DNA of 64,000 bases from Streptococcus sp. zg-86 (lineage in GTDB: Bacteria > Bacillota > Bacilli > Lactobacillales > Streptococcaceae): the NCBI RefSeq assembly GCF_017639855.1, contig NZ_CP072115.1, positions 620,001 through 684,000 of the forward strand, read 5' to 3'. The notes below the pieces were generated by a model. The model did no database searches and was not told the origin of the DNA. It saw only the letters and a program-made list of their open reading frames with translations. How positions within the stretch are numbered: position 1 is the stretch's first letter; every line of letters starts with the position of its first letter. Below are positions 16,646 to 24,283 of this stretch, piece after piece. The position numbers and the translations under genes were made by a program.

Positions 16646-17380
16646 ATGATGAAACCAAAATATGAACGTATTCTTATAAAATTATCTGGAGAAGCCTTGG
16701 CTGGTGAACGTGGTGTGGGAATTGATATTCCAACTGTTCAAAAAATAGCTCAAGAAATTCAAGAAGTGGCTGCTTCAGGTGTTCAGATTGCTTTGGTAAT
16801 TGGTGGTGGAAATCTTTGGCGTGGAGAGCCAGCAGCAGAAGCTGGTATGGATCGTGTTCAGGCTGACTATACTGGTATGCTTGGGACAGTGATGAATGCC
16901 TTGGTCATGGCAGATGCGTTGCAACAGTTTGGTGTTGATACTCGGGTACAGACAGCCATTGCCATGCAATCAGTCGCAGAGCCTTATATTCGTGGACGTG
17001 CCTTGCGCCATTTAGAAAAAGGTAGAATTGTGATTTTTGGTGCAGGAATTGGTTCTCCTTATTTTTCAACGGATACAACGGCAGCCCTTCGTGCAGCTGA
17101 AATTCAGGCAGATGCTATCTTAATGGCCAAAAATGGGGTGGATGGTGTCTACAATGCTGATCCGAAGAAAGACGCAAACGCTGTGAAGTTTAACGAGTTG
17201 ACTCACCGAGAAGTGATTAGCCGTGGCTTGAAAATCATGGATGCGACAGCCTCTACCTTATCGATGGACAATGACATTGACCTTGTTGTCTTTAATATGA
17301 ATGAGTCAGGCAATATCAAACGAGTAGTATTTGGCGAACAAATTGGAACAACGGTTTCAAATAACAAAGAAGCAAAATAA
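16646..17380 (+). CDS. pyrH: UMP kinase
   Basis: A 244-residue amino-acid-kinase-fold enzyme that converts UMP to UDP with ATP, an essential step of pyrimidine nucleotide synthesis. The start RILIKLSGEALAG, the glycine-rich LVIGGGNLWRG, and DTTAALRAAEI with the downstream AKNGVDGVYNADPKK are family signatures. GAGGAG precedes two adjacent ATGs (16646, 16649). It forms the usual pair with frr, 10 bp downstream. Confidence 0.98.
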   Translation: MMKPKYERILIKLSGEALAGERGVGIDIPTVQKIAQEIQEVAASGVQIALVIGGGNLWRGEPAAEAGMDRVQADYTGMLGTVMNALVMADALQQFGVDTRVQTAIAMQSVAEPYIRGRALRHLEKGRIVIFGAGIGSPYFSTDTTAALRAAEIQADAILMAKNGVDGVYNADPKKDANAVKFNELTHREVISRGLKIMDATASTLSMDNDIDLVVFNMNESGNIKRVVFGEQIGTTVSNNKEAK

Positions 17381-17390
17381 AGGAGATTTT

Positions 17391-17948
17391 ATGACAAAGG
17401 AAATTATTTCAAAAGCGCAAGAGCGCATGGCACATTCGCACCAAAGTTTGGCACGTGAGTTTAGCCATATTCGTGCAGGTCGTGCTAATGCAAGCCTATT
17501 AGACCGCATTTCAGTTGAGTACTACGGAGCAGATACTCCGCTCAACCAGTTGGCAGGGATTACCGTTCCAGAAGCGCGTGTTCTATTGATTACTCCATTT
17601 GACAAGTCTATCTTGAAGGACATTGAGCGTGCGATTAACGCTTCTGATCTTGGTTTAACACCGCAATCTGATGGTACAGTTATTCGCTTGGTCATTCCAG
17701 CCTTGACAGAAGAGACACGTAAAAGCTTGGCCAAAGATGTGAAGAAGGTTGGGGAAAATTCGAAAGTGGGTATCCGCAATATTCGCCGTGATGCCATGGA
17801 TGAAGCAAAGAAAGCAGAAAAAGCGAAAGAAATTACAGAAGATGAGTTGAAAACACTTGAAAAAGATATTCAAAAAGTTACCGATGATGCCATTAAGAAA
17901 ATTGATCAAATGACAGCTGAGAAGGAAAAAGAACTCTTAGAAGTCTAA
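17391..17948 (+). CDS. frr: Ribosome recycling factor
   Basis: A 185-residue tRNA-mimic that splits post-termination ribosomes together with EF-G. The sequence EFSHIRAGRANASLLDRISVE and the C-terminal KKAEKAKEITEDELK helix are typical, and the length is exact for the family. ATG 17391 follows AAGGAG directly after pyrH; an earlier in-frame start at 17331 would lie inside pyrH and is rejected. Confidence 0.98.
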   Translation: MTKEIISKAQERMAHSHQSLAREFSHIRAGRANASLLDRISVEYYGADTPLNQLAGITVPEARVLLITPFDKSILKDIERAINASDLGLTPQSDGTVIRLVIPALTEETRKSLAKDVKKVGENSKVGIRNIRRDAMDEAKKAEKAKEITEDELKTLEKDIQKVTDDAIKKIDQMTAEKEKELLEV

Positions 17949-17964
17949 GGAAAATGTATGGGCG

Positions 17965-17987
17965 GGGCTGAAACCCTTAGCCCTTTT
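17965..17987 (+). terminator. pyrH-frr terminator
   Basis: GGGCTGA, loop, TTAGCCC followed by TTTT, 16 bp after the frr stop. Confidence 0.75.
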
Positions 17988-18074
17988 GGCGTTATTGGGC
18001 CATTTATTATCAGATTGAAGGAGTGAGTTCTAGGATTTGGAGAACCCCCTTATAATAGAAATAGGAAGCAAAAA

Positions 18075-18929
18075 ATGAATCAATTATTAGCAACGGTTAT
18101 TACAGGTCTCGTGACAGATGAGAACAAGGAGTATTACTTTGTCCAAAAGGAAGGCTTGACCTTTGCACTGGCAAAAGAAGAGGGAGAACACCAACTAGGT
18201 GAGTCTATTAAAGGCTTTGTCTATACAGATATGAAGCAAAAGCTTCGTCTGACGACCAAAGAAGTGACGGCAACCCGCACGAGTTTTGGCTGGGGAGAGG
18301 TGACAGAAGTCCGCCGTGATTTAGGTGTCTTTCTTGATACCGGTTTACCAGACAAGCAAGTGGTTGTCTCACTAGATGTGTTGCCAGAAATCAAAGAATT
18401 GTGGCCAAAAAAGGGCGATAAACTGTATGTTCGATATGATGTGGATAAGAAGGATCGCATCTGGGCGCTTCCAGCCTTCCAAGAAGACTTTCAACGTTTG
18501 GCAGGGCCAGCCTATGACAATATGCAAAACCAGAATCTACGTGCTATTGTTTATCGTTTAAAATTGAGTGGAACCTTTGTTTACCTGCCAGATAACAATA
18601 TGTTAGGTTTTATTCATCCAAGCGAGCGGTTTGCAGAGCCACGTTTGGGGGAAGAATTACAGGTACGGGTCATCGGTTATCGGCAGGTAGATCGGACCTT
18701 AAACTTGTCTGTCAAGCCACGTTCCTTTGAGATGTTGGAAAACGATGCGCAGATGGTCTTGACGTATTTGGAAAGCAATGGTGGTTTTATGACCTTAAAT
18801 GACAAGTCATCTCCGGACGAGATTAAGGCTACATTTGGGATTTCAAAAGGTCAATTTAAAAAAGCTCTTGGTGGCTTAATGAAGGCTGGAAAAATTAAGC
18901 AGGACGAATTGGGGACAGAGTTAATCTAG
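18075..18929 (+). CDS. cvfB: CvfB-like S1 RNA-binding regulator
   Basis: A 284-residue cytosolic protein made of consecutive S1-like beta-barrels and a C-terminal winged helix (GGFMTLNDKSSPDEIKATF, then KGQFKKALGGLMKAGKIK). That layout is the CvfB family (YitL in Bacillus), linked to virulence gene expression in staphylococci and to RNA binding. The target RNAs are unknown here. ATG 18075 follows AGGAAGC, and a TATAAT lies at about 18051. It is a single gene between frr and dacA. Confidence 0.9.
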   Translation: MNQLLATVITGLVTDENKEYYFVQKEGLTFALAKEEGEHQLGESIKGFVYTDMKQKLRLTTKEVTATRTSFGWGEVTEVRRDLGVFLDTGLPDKQVVVSLDVLPEIKELWPKKGDKLYVRYDVDKKDRIWALPAFQEDFQRLAGPAYDNMQNQNLRAIVYRLKLSGTFVYLPDNNMLGFIHPSERFAEPRLGEELQVRVIGYRQVDRTLNLSVKPRSFEMLENDAQMVLTYLESNGGFMTLNDKSSPDEIKATFGISKGQFKKALGGLMKAGKIKQDELGTELI

Positions 18930-18995
18930 TTGTAACCTTTTCCCATCCTGATTCGTTATATAGATAAAGTAGAGAAATGGTATAGGAGAGAAAGA

Positions 18996-20372
18996 GTGAA
19001 GAGAGTTGTTGTATGGTGTTTGGTGTTCATCTTGTCCTTGGTGTCAGTACCGGTCTGGGCGGATGAGCTGATGGATATTACGCGGGCTGCGGGATATGAT
19101 GTGAAAGACATCAATCGTCCTAGATCCTCTATCATTATTGATGGAAATACTGGTAATATTTTATGGCAAGACAATCCCGATGAAGTTCGTGATCCTGCTA
19201 GTATGAGTAAGGTAATGACACTTTACCTCGTTTATGAGGCGATAAGCCAAGGGAAATTAACGGAAGATACTGTTATTACAGCGACAGAAAAGGATCAGGC
19301 CATTGCCGGTATCTATGAAATTTCAAATAATAAAATTGTTGCAGGAGTTGACTATACCGTTGGTGAATTGATTACCATGACAGCTGTTCCGTCTTCAAAT
19401 GCGACAACTGTTATGTTGGCGAATTATCTTTCAAACAATGATCCAGATACCTTCTTGGATATGATGAATGCTAAATCGCAAGAGCTAGGCATGACCAACA
19501 CTCATTGGTTCAATGCGAGTGGGGCATCAGCTGCTTCTTTCAATGGCTACTACAATCCGATACGTTATGACCAATATGCACCTAATCAAACAACAGCAAG
19601 AGATTTGGCTATTCTAGTCTATCATTTCCTGAAAAACTATCCTGGAATTTTAGAGCATACCAAACATCCTGTGGTAACGGTGAAAGCAGGAACTCCTTAT
19701 GAAGAAACCTTTGAAACCTATAATTATTCTTTACCGGGTGCTCGGTATGGTATTGAGGGAGTAGACGGCTTGAAAACAGGTTCTAGTCCGCGTGGAGCCT
19801 TTAACTACATCGCAACGGCAAAACGTGGAGAACAACGATTGATTAGTCTCATTATGGGAGTGGGTGATTGGTCTGATCAAGATGGAGAATACTATCGTCA
19901 TCCATTTGGTAACGCCTTGTTGGAAAAGGCCTATGCGGATTATGACTATAAAAAAGTCTTGTCTGCAGGGAAACAGACAATCAATGGTCAAACCTATCAA
20001 GTACCGTCTGATGTTTATGCAACGGTGCGCCGTGGTCAAGAACCGACCTATACTGTTGAAAACAATCAGTTGCGGGTCAACAATGATCTTGAAGTGGTCA
20101 GTCCTCTGATTTCAGATAGTCTAGCTGTTGAGCCAATGGGAAATGATGCGAAAACATCTGCTACCAGTAGTACGAATACTGGAAATACCATGCTAAATAA
20201 AGTAACTTCTATTGATTGGCATCTTCGTAGCTATTGGTATGTTTTCTTGCTTCCGCTTGTCCTCATCTGTTTGATACTCCCTTTCCTCATTGCCCATCGC
20301 AAGAGTAAAAAACGTCGTGAGAAAATGGCAGAAGAAGCTGGATTGCGTTCGCGTCGCTACCGTCGGAGATAG
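18996..20372 (+). CDS. dacA: D-alanyl-D-alanine carboxypeptidase (PBP3/DacA type)
   Basis: A 458-residue membrane-anchored penicillin-binding protein that trims the terminal D-alanine from peptidoglycan stem peptides. The signal peptide ends near WADE. The catalytic triads are SMSK at 69-72 (Ser nucleophile), SSN near 133-135 and KTG at 260-262. A C-terminal membrane helix (YVFLLPLVLICLILPFLI) and basic tail replace the amphipathic anchor seen in many relatives. The start is GTG at 18996 after TAGGAGAG. It is followed closely by the yozE-like gene, 14 bp downstream. Confidence 0.95.
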   Translation: MKRVVVWCLVFILSLVSVPVWADELMDITRAAGYDVKDINRPRSSIIIDGNTGNILWQDNPDEVRDPASMSKVMTLYLVYEAISQGKLTEDTVITATEKDQAIAGIYEISNNKIVAGVDYTVGELITMTAVPSSNATTVMLANYLSNNDPDTFLDMMNAKSQELGMTNTHWFNASGASAASFNGYYNPIRYDQYAPNQTTARDLAILVYHFLKNYPGILEHTKHPVVTVKAGTPYEETFETYNYSLPGARYGIEGVDGLKTGSSPRGAFNYIATAKRGEQRLISLIMGVGDWSDQDGEYYRHPFGNALLEKAYADYDYKKVLSAGKQTINGQTYQVPSDVYATVRRGQEPTYTVENNQLRVNNDLEVVSPLISDSLAVEPMGNDAKTSATSSTNTGNTMLNKVTSIDWHLRSYWYVFLLPLVLICLILPFLIAHRKSKKRREKMAEEAGLRSRRYRRR

Positions 20373-20386
20373 GAGAGTGAGCAGCC

Positions 20387-20602
20387 ATGAGAAAAAGTTT
20401 TTATAGTTGGCTGATGACCCAGCGTAATCCTAAAAGTCATGAGCCGGTTGCTATTCTAGCAGACTTAGCCTTTGAAGAAACAGATTTCCCAAAGCAATCA
20501 GATCATTTTGATGAAGTGAGTCGTTTTTTAGAAGAGCGGGCAAGTTTTAGCTTTTCCATGTCAGAATTTGACCGAATATGGGAAGACTATTTAGCTCATT
20601 AA
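20387..20602 (+). CDS. YozE family protein
   Basis: A 71-residue soluble protein whose sequence (SFYSWLMTQRN, HEPVAILADLAFEETDFPK, FDRIWEDYLAH) fits the YozE/UPF0346 family, a small three-helix sterile-alpha-motif-like fold of unknown function. It lies 14 bp after dacA and is probably cotranscribed with it, ending at the hairpin at 20682. Confidence 0.9.
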   Translation: MRKSFYSWLMTQRNPKSHEPVAILADLAFEETDFPKQSDHFDEVSRFLEERASFSFSMSEFDRIWEDYLAH

Positions 20603-20681
20603 GCCTTATTTTACATACAAAAAGTGTATCTTACTTGTCGACTGATGACCAAATGCAAAAGACCCGTCATTTCTGACTGAT

Positions 20682-20715
20682 AAAAAACGTCCCTTGGACG
20701 TTTTTTTGGTATAAT
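20682..20715 (+). terminator. Terminator overlapping the phoH promoter
   Basis: AAAAAACGTCC, CTT, GGACGTTTTTTT forms a perfect terminator at 20682-20707 for dacA-yozE. The T run leads straight into TGG-TATAAT at 20707-20715, an extended -10 that serves phoH. No good -35 exists because the hairpin occupies that position. Confidence 0.85.
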
Positions 20716-20744
20716 AGAAAAAAGACCGATAAAGGAGCAAGCTA

Positions 20745-21707
20745 TTGCAAGAACATTCAATTGATATTTCCCTGTCCCACCCAGATGATATGCTGAGTTT
20801 ATTTGGGTCAAATGAACGTCATCTGCGCCTTATGGAGCAAGAATTGAAGGTGGTGATTCATGCGCGTACAGAAGTGGTACAGGTGATTGGAGAGCCAACT
20901 GATGTCGAGTTGACACGCCTGGTTATCCAGTCCTTACTCGTTTTAATTCATCGTGGATTGACTATTCAGTTACCAGATGTGGTAACGGCTATTTCCATGG
21001 CTAAAAATGATGAGATTGAGAAATTTGTGGCCCTCTATGAAGAAGAAATTATCAAAGACCACTATGGTAAGCCTATTCGAGTCAAGACCTTGGGGCAAAA
21101 ACTCTATGTCGATAGTATCAAAAGTCATGATATTGTCTTTGGAATTGGACCAGCAGGGACAGGAAAGACCTTTCTTGCCGTCACACTTGCCGTGACTGCC
21201 TTAAAACGTGGACAAGTGAAGCGGATTATCCTCACCCGTCCTGCGGTGGAAGCAGGGGAAAGTCTGGGATTTTTACCGGGTGATTTGAAAGAGAAAGTCG
21301 ATCCCTATCTTCGTCCAGTCTATGATGCCCTTTATCAGATTTTAGGAAAAGACCAAACAACTCGACTGATGGAGCGTGAGATTATTGAGATTGCGCCTCT
21401 TGCTTATATGCGTGGCCGAACCTTGGAGGACGCTTTTGTAATCTTGGATGAGGCGCAAAATACAACCATTATGCAGATGAAAATGTTTCTGACCCGCCTT
21501 GGTTTTCACTCCAAGATGATTGTGAATGGGGATAGTAGTCAGATCGACCTACCACGAAATGTCAAGTCTGGGCTGATTGATGCAACTGAAAAGCTAAAGA
21601 AGATTCCGCAGATTGACTTCGTACATTTTTCAGCCAAGGACGTTGTCCGCCACCCTGTTGTTGCGGAAATTATCAGAGCTTATGAACCAGAAGAACGTAA
21701 GGAATAG
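20745..21707 (+). CDS. phoH: PhoH family ATPase
   Basis: A 320-residue cytosolic ATPase with an N-terminal RNA-binding-like segment and a P-loop domain: GIGPAGTGKTFLA near residue 133, VEAGESLGFLPGDLKEK, and Walker B AFVILDEAQNTT. PhoH proteins are linked to RNA metabolism and often lie near ybeY; here ybeY is elsewhere (37896). The start is the unusual TTG at 20745, which sits 6 bp after AAAGGAG and gives the normal family N-terminus; no ATG is suitably placed. A terminator follows at 21758. Confidence 0.94.
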   Translation: MQEHSIDISLSHPDDMLSLFGSNERHLRLMEQELKVVIHARTEVVQVIGEPTDVELTRLVIQSLLVLIHRGLTIQLPDVVTAISMAKNDEIEKFVALYEEEIIKDHYGKPIRVKTLGQKLYVDSIKSHDIVFGIGPAGTGKTFLAVTLAVTALKRGQVKRIILTRPAVEAGESLGFLPGDLKEKVDPYLRPVYDALYQILGKDQTTRLMEREIIEIAPLAYMRGRTLEDAFVILDEAQNTTIMQMKMFLTRLGFHSKMIVNGDSSQIDLPRNVKSGLIDATEKLKKIPQIDFVHFSAKDVVRHPVVAEIIRAYEPEERKE

Positions 21708-21757
21708 GAGTTTTCATTCTTGTAATGAATCCTATGTTGGGAAAGAATAGTGAATGT

Positions 21758-21791
21758 GGGAGGTAGGGACCAAAAGTCCCACCTCCTTTTT
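21758..21791 (+). terminator. phoH terminator
   Basis: GGGAGGTAGGGAC, loop CAAAA, GTCCCACCTCC followed by five T residues; the stem has one bulged A. Confidence 0.85.
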
Positions 21792-21821
21792 ACCTGTCTA
21801 GTTGTGAGGCTGGTATGTTTC

Positions 21822-22192
21822 CATGAAAAATCCTCTTCCTATGTTTTAAGAATTGCCTTTTCACTTTAAAAATAGTTCCCTAGCTTCTAAGTTTTGTATT
21901 TTTTGTTGAAAAATAGTTTCCTAACTTTTACGTCTGCCTTTTTTCAATGAAAAATCTTTCCCTATTTTTCAAGTCTCGCTTTCTCTGTTGAAAAATAATT
22001 CTCTATGCTTTAAGTCTTGTCTTTTTCATTGAAAAACGACTCTCTATTTTCTAAATCTCGTTTTCCTTGATGAAAAATTGCTCCTTATTTTTTACGTCTG
22101 CCTTTTTTCAATGAAAAATCTTTCCCTATTTTTCAAGTCTCGTATTTCTCGTAGAAAAATGGTTCTCTAACATCTAAGCCCGGCATTTTTTA
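21822..22192. repeat. Array of nine 41-bp degenerate tandem repeats
   Basis: Nine units with a period of 41 bp fill the gap between the convergent phoH and ald genes. The loose consensus per unit is TTGAAAAAT, a few variable bases, TCCCTAT, TTTTCAAGTCT, then a T-rich end. A 53-bp stretch at 21926-21978 recurs perfectly at 22090-22142, exactly four periods later. In several units TGAAAAAT and ATTTTTCA can pair as a hairpin. There is no open reading frame through it on either strand. A second array of the same family lies at 58420-58622. Confidence 0.85.
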
Positions 22193-22226
22193 CCAAATTA
22201 TTTCTTACTTGAACGCCAAATTGAAG

Positions 22227-22272
22227 AAAAACACCTCTGTCTACTCCAATAGGTAGGAGAGACAGAGGTGTT
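22227..22272 (-). terminator. ald terminator
   Basis: On the minus strand, AACACCTCTGTCTCTCCTAC pairs with GTAGACAGAGGTGTT with small mismatches, followed by TTTTTC. It is 10 bp from the ald stop codon. Confidence 0.85.
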
Positions 22273-22281
22273 GCTGATGAG

Positions 22282-23378
22282 TTAAATGAGTTCATCAATA
22301 CTTGTGTAGTCTTGACTGAGGCCAGCAGCAACGGCAGCATTGGTGATGAGCCCTTGATAGGTTGTAACCCCCTGTTTAAAGCCAGCATCCTCTAAAATCG
22401 CTTGCTTGAAGCCGTTATTTGCCAGTTTTAGAATATAAGGCAAGGTAACATTTGTTAAGGCGATGGTAGAAGTACGGGCAACAGCTCCTGGGATATTGGC
22501 TACTGCATAGTGGAGAACACCGTATTTTTCATAGACAGGTTCGTCATGCGTTGTCACACGATTAGCTGTTTCAACGACACCACCTTGGTCTACTGCTACA
22601 TTGAAAATGACAGAACCAGGACGCATTTGTTTGACCATGTTTTCTGTTACCAGTTTTGGTGCTTTTGCTCCAGGAAGTAAAACAGCTCCAATGACCACAT
22701 CTGCATCTTTGACGCTTGCTTCAATGTTAAATGGATTGGACATGAGGGGTTGAATTTGATTGCCAAAGACATCTTCCAAGACAGAGAGGCGTTTTGCGCT
22801 GATGTCTAAAATGGTTACCTGTGCTCCAAGACCTAGAGCAATACGGGCTGCATGGGTTCCTACGATACCACCACCGATAATAGTTGTACGCCAGGTACAC
22901 CGCCTAAGAGGACTCCAGATCCACCTGCTTGTTTGGTCAGGAAGTGCGCTCCGATTTGAACAGCCATACGACCAGCAACTTCACTCATAGGGGTAAGAAG
23001 TGGTAATTGTCCATTGTCTGTTACAGTTTCGTAAGTAATACCAGTAGTTTTACTAGTGAGCATAGCTTTTGCTAAATCGGGTGCTGCAGCCATGTGAAGA
23101 TAGGTGAAAAGGACTAAATCGTTGCGGAGGAAGCCGTATTCTTGACTGAGCGGCTCCTTGACTTTGACAACCAACTCGCTGGCCCAGACTTCTGCTGGTG
23201 TAGAGAGAATTGTTGCCCCCTGTGCTTCATAATCTGCATCCGTAAAGCCAGAACCAAGTCCAGCTCCTGTTTCGATGACGACCCTGTGTCCTTGTGCAAC
23301 CAGACTTTGAATCCCGGCAGGTGTCAGAGCCACGCGATTTTCGTTATTTTTAATTTCTTTTGGAATACCAATGAGCAT
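22282..23378 (-). pseudogene. ald: Alanine dehydrogenase, frameshifted
   Basis: The intact enzyme oxidises L-alanine to pyruvate and ammonia with NAD. The 5' part (23378 down to about 22890) encodes the N-domain, from MLIGIPKEIKNNENRVAL to GVLLGGVPGV. Then the frame changes: the expected continuation TTIIGGGIVGTHAARIALG lies in another frame and runs to the normal C-terminus at 22282. Four codons normally between PGV and the NAD-binding GGG motif are missing, and the arithmetic fits a 13-nt deletion: adding 13 gives 370 codons, the usual length including stop. The first frame reads on only a few residues to a stop near 22860. AGGAGG precedes the start. No internal ribosome site rescues the C-terminal half, so it is probably inactive. 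Confidence 0.85.
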
Positions 23379-23620
23379 ATAGTTAGCCTCCTTTTTCTAT
23401 GTCTTTAGTGCATAGGAAAATACTTGGAAAATCAAGTAAGAGTTATGAATTCTCGGCAGGAGGAAAGACGACAGTCAGCTGAGTAGGCTACCTTTAGTGC
23501 TCAAAAAGGGAACAATATGCTAAGCAACTATTTTATCAATTTGATTTTTCTAATTTTGACAAGAGAAATTGGATTGTTGTTTATTCTTTAAAAATGACGA
23601 TAAAAATATGGCTGGAGTGA
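23379..23620. other. Gene-free spacer between ald and the tRNA gene
   Basis: About 240 bp with no open frame of note and no recognisable repeat. It must hold the minus-strand ald promoter; I see no strong consensus for it. Confidence 0.5.
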
Positions 23621-23649
23621 TTGACAAATAGAAGTCTTCTTGGTATACT
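23621..23649 (+). promoter_or_regulatory. tRNA-Thr promoter
   Basis: TTGACA at 23621-23626 and TATACT at 23644-23649 with a 17-bp spacer and an extended TGG. The start site would fall about 5 bp before the tRNA. Confidence 0.88.
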
Positions 23650-23660
23650 ATTGGAGTATT

Positions 23661-23733
23661 GCTGGTTTAGCTCAGTCGGTAGAGCGCATCCATGGTAAGG
23701 ATGAGGTCGCCGGTTCAATCCCGGCAACTAGCA
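23661..23733 (+). tRNA. tRNA-Thr (anticodon GGT)
   Basis: Full cloverleaf of 73 nt. Acceptor GCTGGTT pairs with AACTAGC (one G-U). The D arm contains AGTCGGTAGA, the anticodon stem is CATCC/GGATG with loop ATGGTAA (anticodon GGT), and the T arm is GCCGG-TTCAATC-CCGGC. CCA is not encoded. It is a single tRNA gene with its own promoter and terminator. Confidence 0.97.
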
Positions 23734-23743
23734 TACGATAGCG

Positions 23744-23772
23744 AAAAAAACCTTTGTAGATAAGGTTTTTTT
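23744..23772 (+). terminator. tRNA-Thr terminator
   Basis: AAAAAAACCTT, loop TGTAGAT, AAGGTTTTTTT, 10 bp after the tRNA. Confidence 0.85.
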
Positions 23773-23994
23773 GTTGCTTGAAATGTTGCTAAAATGACGA
23801 AATGAATACAGTAGGTTGAAATCAAATACGGTTGATAATGATAGGTAATCGAAACTAGTTGTGAGTAAACAAAGCTTGATAACAGTATAACAAATAGCAA
23901 ATGAACGATGGGAGTCTGTATGCTCATTTTGTGTATAAATAGGGTAGTTCATTTGAAATGTGAAACTATTTTCGAAAAAAAAGCCAGTCAATTC

Positions 23995-24022
23995 TTGACA
24001 TCCTATTATATTCTGTTACAAT
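23995..24022 (+). promoter_or_regulatory. Promoter of the ABC exporter leader
   Basis: TTGACA at 23995-24000 and TACAAT at 24017-24022 with a 16-bp spacer and an extended TGT. It gives a transcript starting about 28 nt before the leader peptide. Confidence 0.8.
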
Positions 24023-24056
24023 GATAGATATATAACGATTTGAAAGGAGAATAAAA

Positions 24057-24125
24057 ATGAACAACAACGTAGTTATGAACGCTTATGTTTTTCAGAATGA
24101 ACTCCTTTCTAAGTATCGGCCTTAG
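24057..24125 (+). CDS. 22-residue leader peptide of the ABC exporter operon
   Basis: A short open frame, ATG 24057 to TAG 24125, preceded by a strong ribosome site GAAAGGAGAA at 24042-24051. The peptide begins MNNNVVMNAYVF and ends LLSKYRP. It lies between a strong promoter and an intrinsic terminator upstream of a heterodimeric drug exporter. That is the layout of bmrB before bmrCD in Bacillus subtilis, where ribosome stalling on the leader controls termination. The peptide itself resembles nothing I know, so its role is inferred from position. Confidence 0.7.
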   Translation: MNNNVVMNAYVFQNELLSKYRP

Positions 24126-24182
24126 TGTCTTTTTGTGGACTTGAGGGACTCGGGATGGAGTGATTCTATCTCGGGTTTTTTG
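24095..24182 (+). promoter_or_regulatory. Transcription attenuator with competing stems
   Basis: The terminator stem is 12 bp (24148-24159 with 24165-24176, loop GTGAT) and runs into TTTTTT. An alternative stem pairs GAAT-GA-ACTCC inside the leader ORF (24095-24105) with GGAGTGATTC (24157-24166). It would disrupt the terminator because it uses both arms of its upper half. Ribosome position on the leader ORF can therefore decide whether the exporter genes are transcribed. Confidence 0.7.
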
Positions 24183-24283
24183 TGTACTCTAATGTATTTC
24201 AGTTTTTATTTATTTCATCATTAACTCAACTTGCCTGGTGTGAAATCGAAACTGGGAGACAATGGAATTTTGAGGAGGAAGAA

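Noticed and set aside
21822..22192. CRISPR array
   Set aside because: The 41-bp period has no separation into constant repeats and unique spacers; the whole unit is degenerate, and no cas genes are nearby.
22760..22990. Plus-strand open frame opposite the ald frameshift
   Set aside because: Antisense of ald; the ald reading on the minus strand is clear on both sides of the shift.
23715..23991. Minus-strand open frames between the tRNA and the exporter leader
   Set aside because: AT-rich and overlapping each other, running into the tRNA terminator, with no ribosome site or family resemblance.
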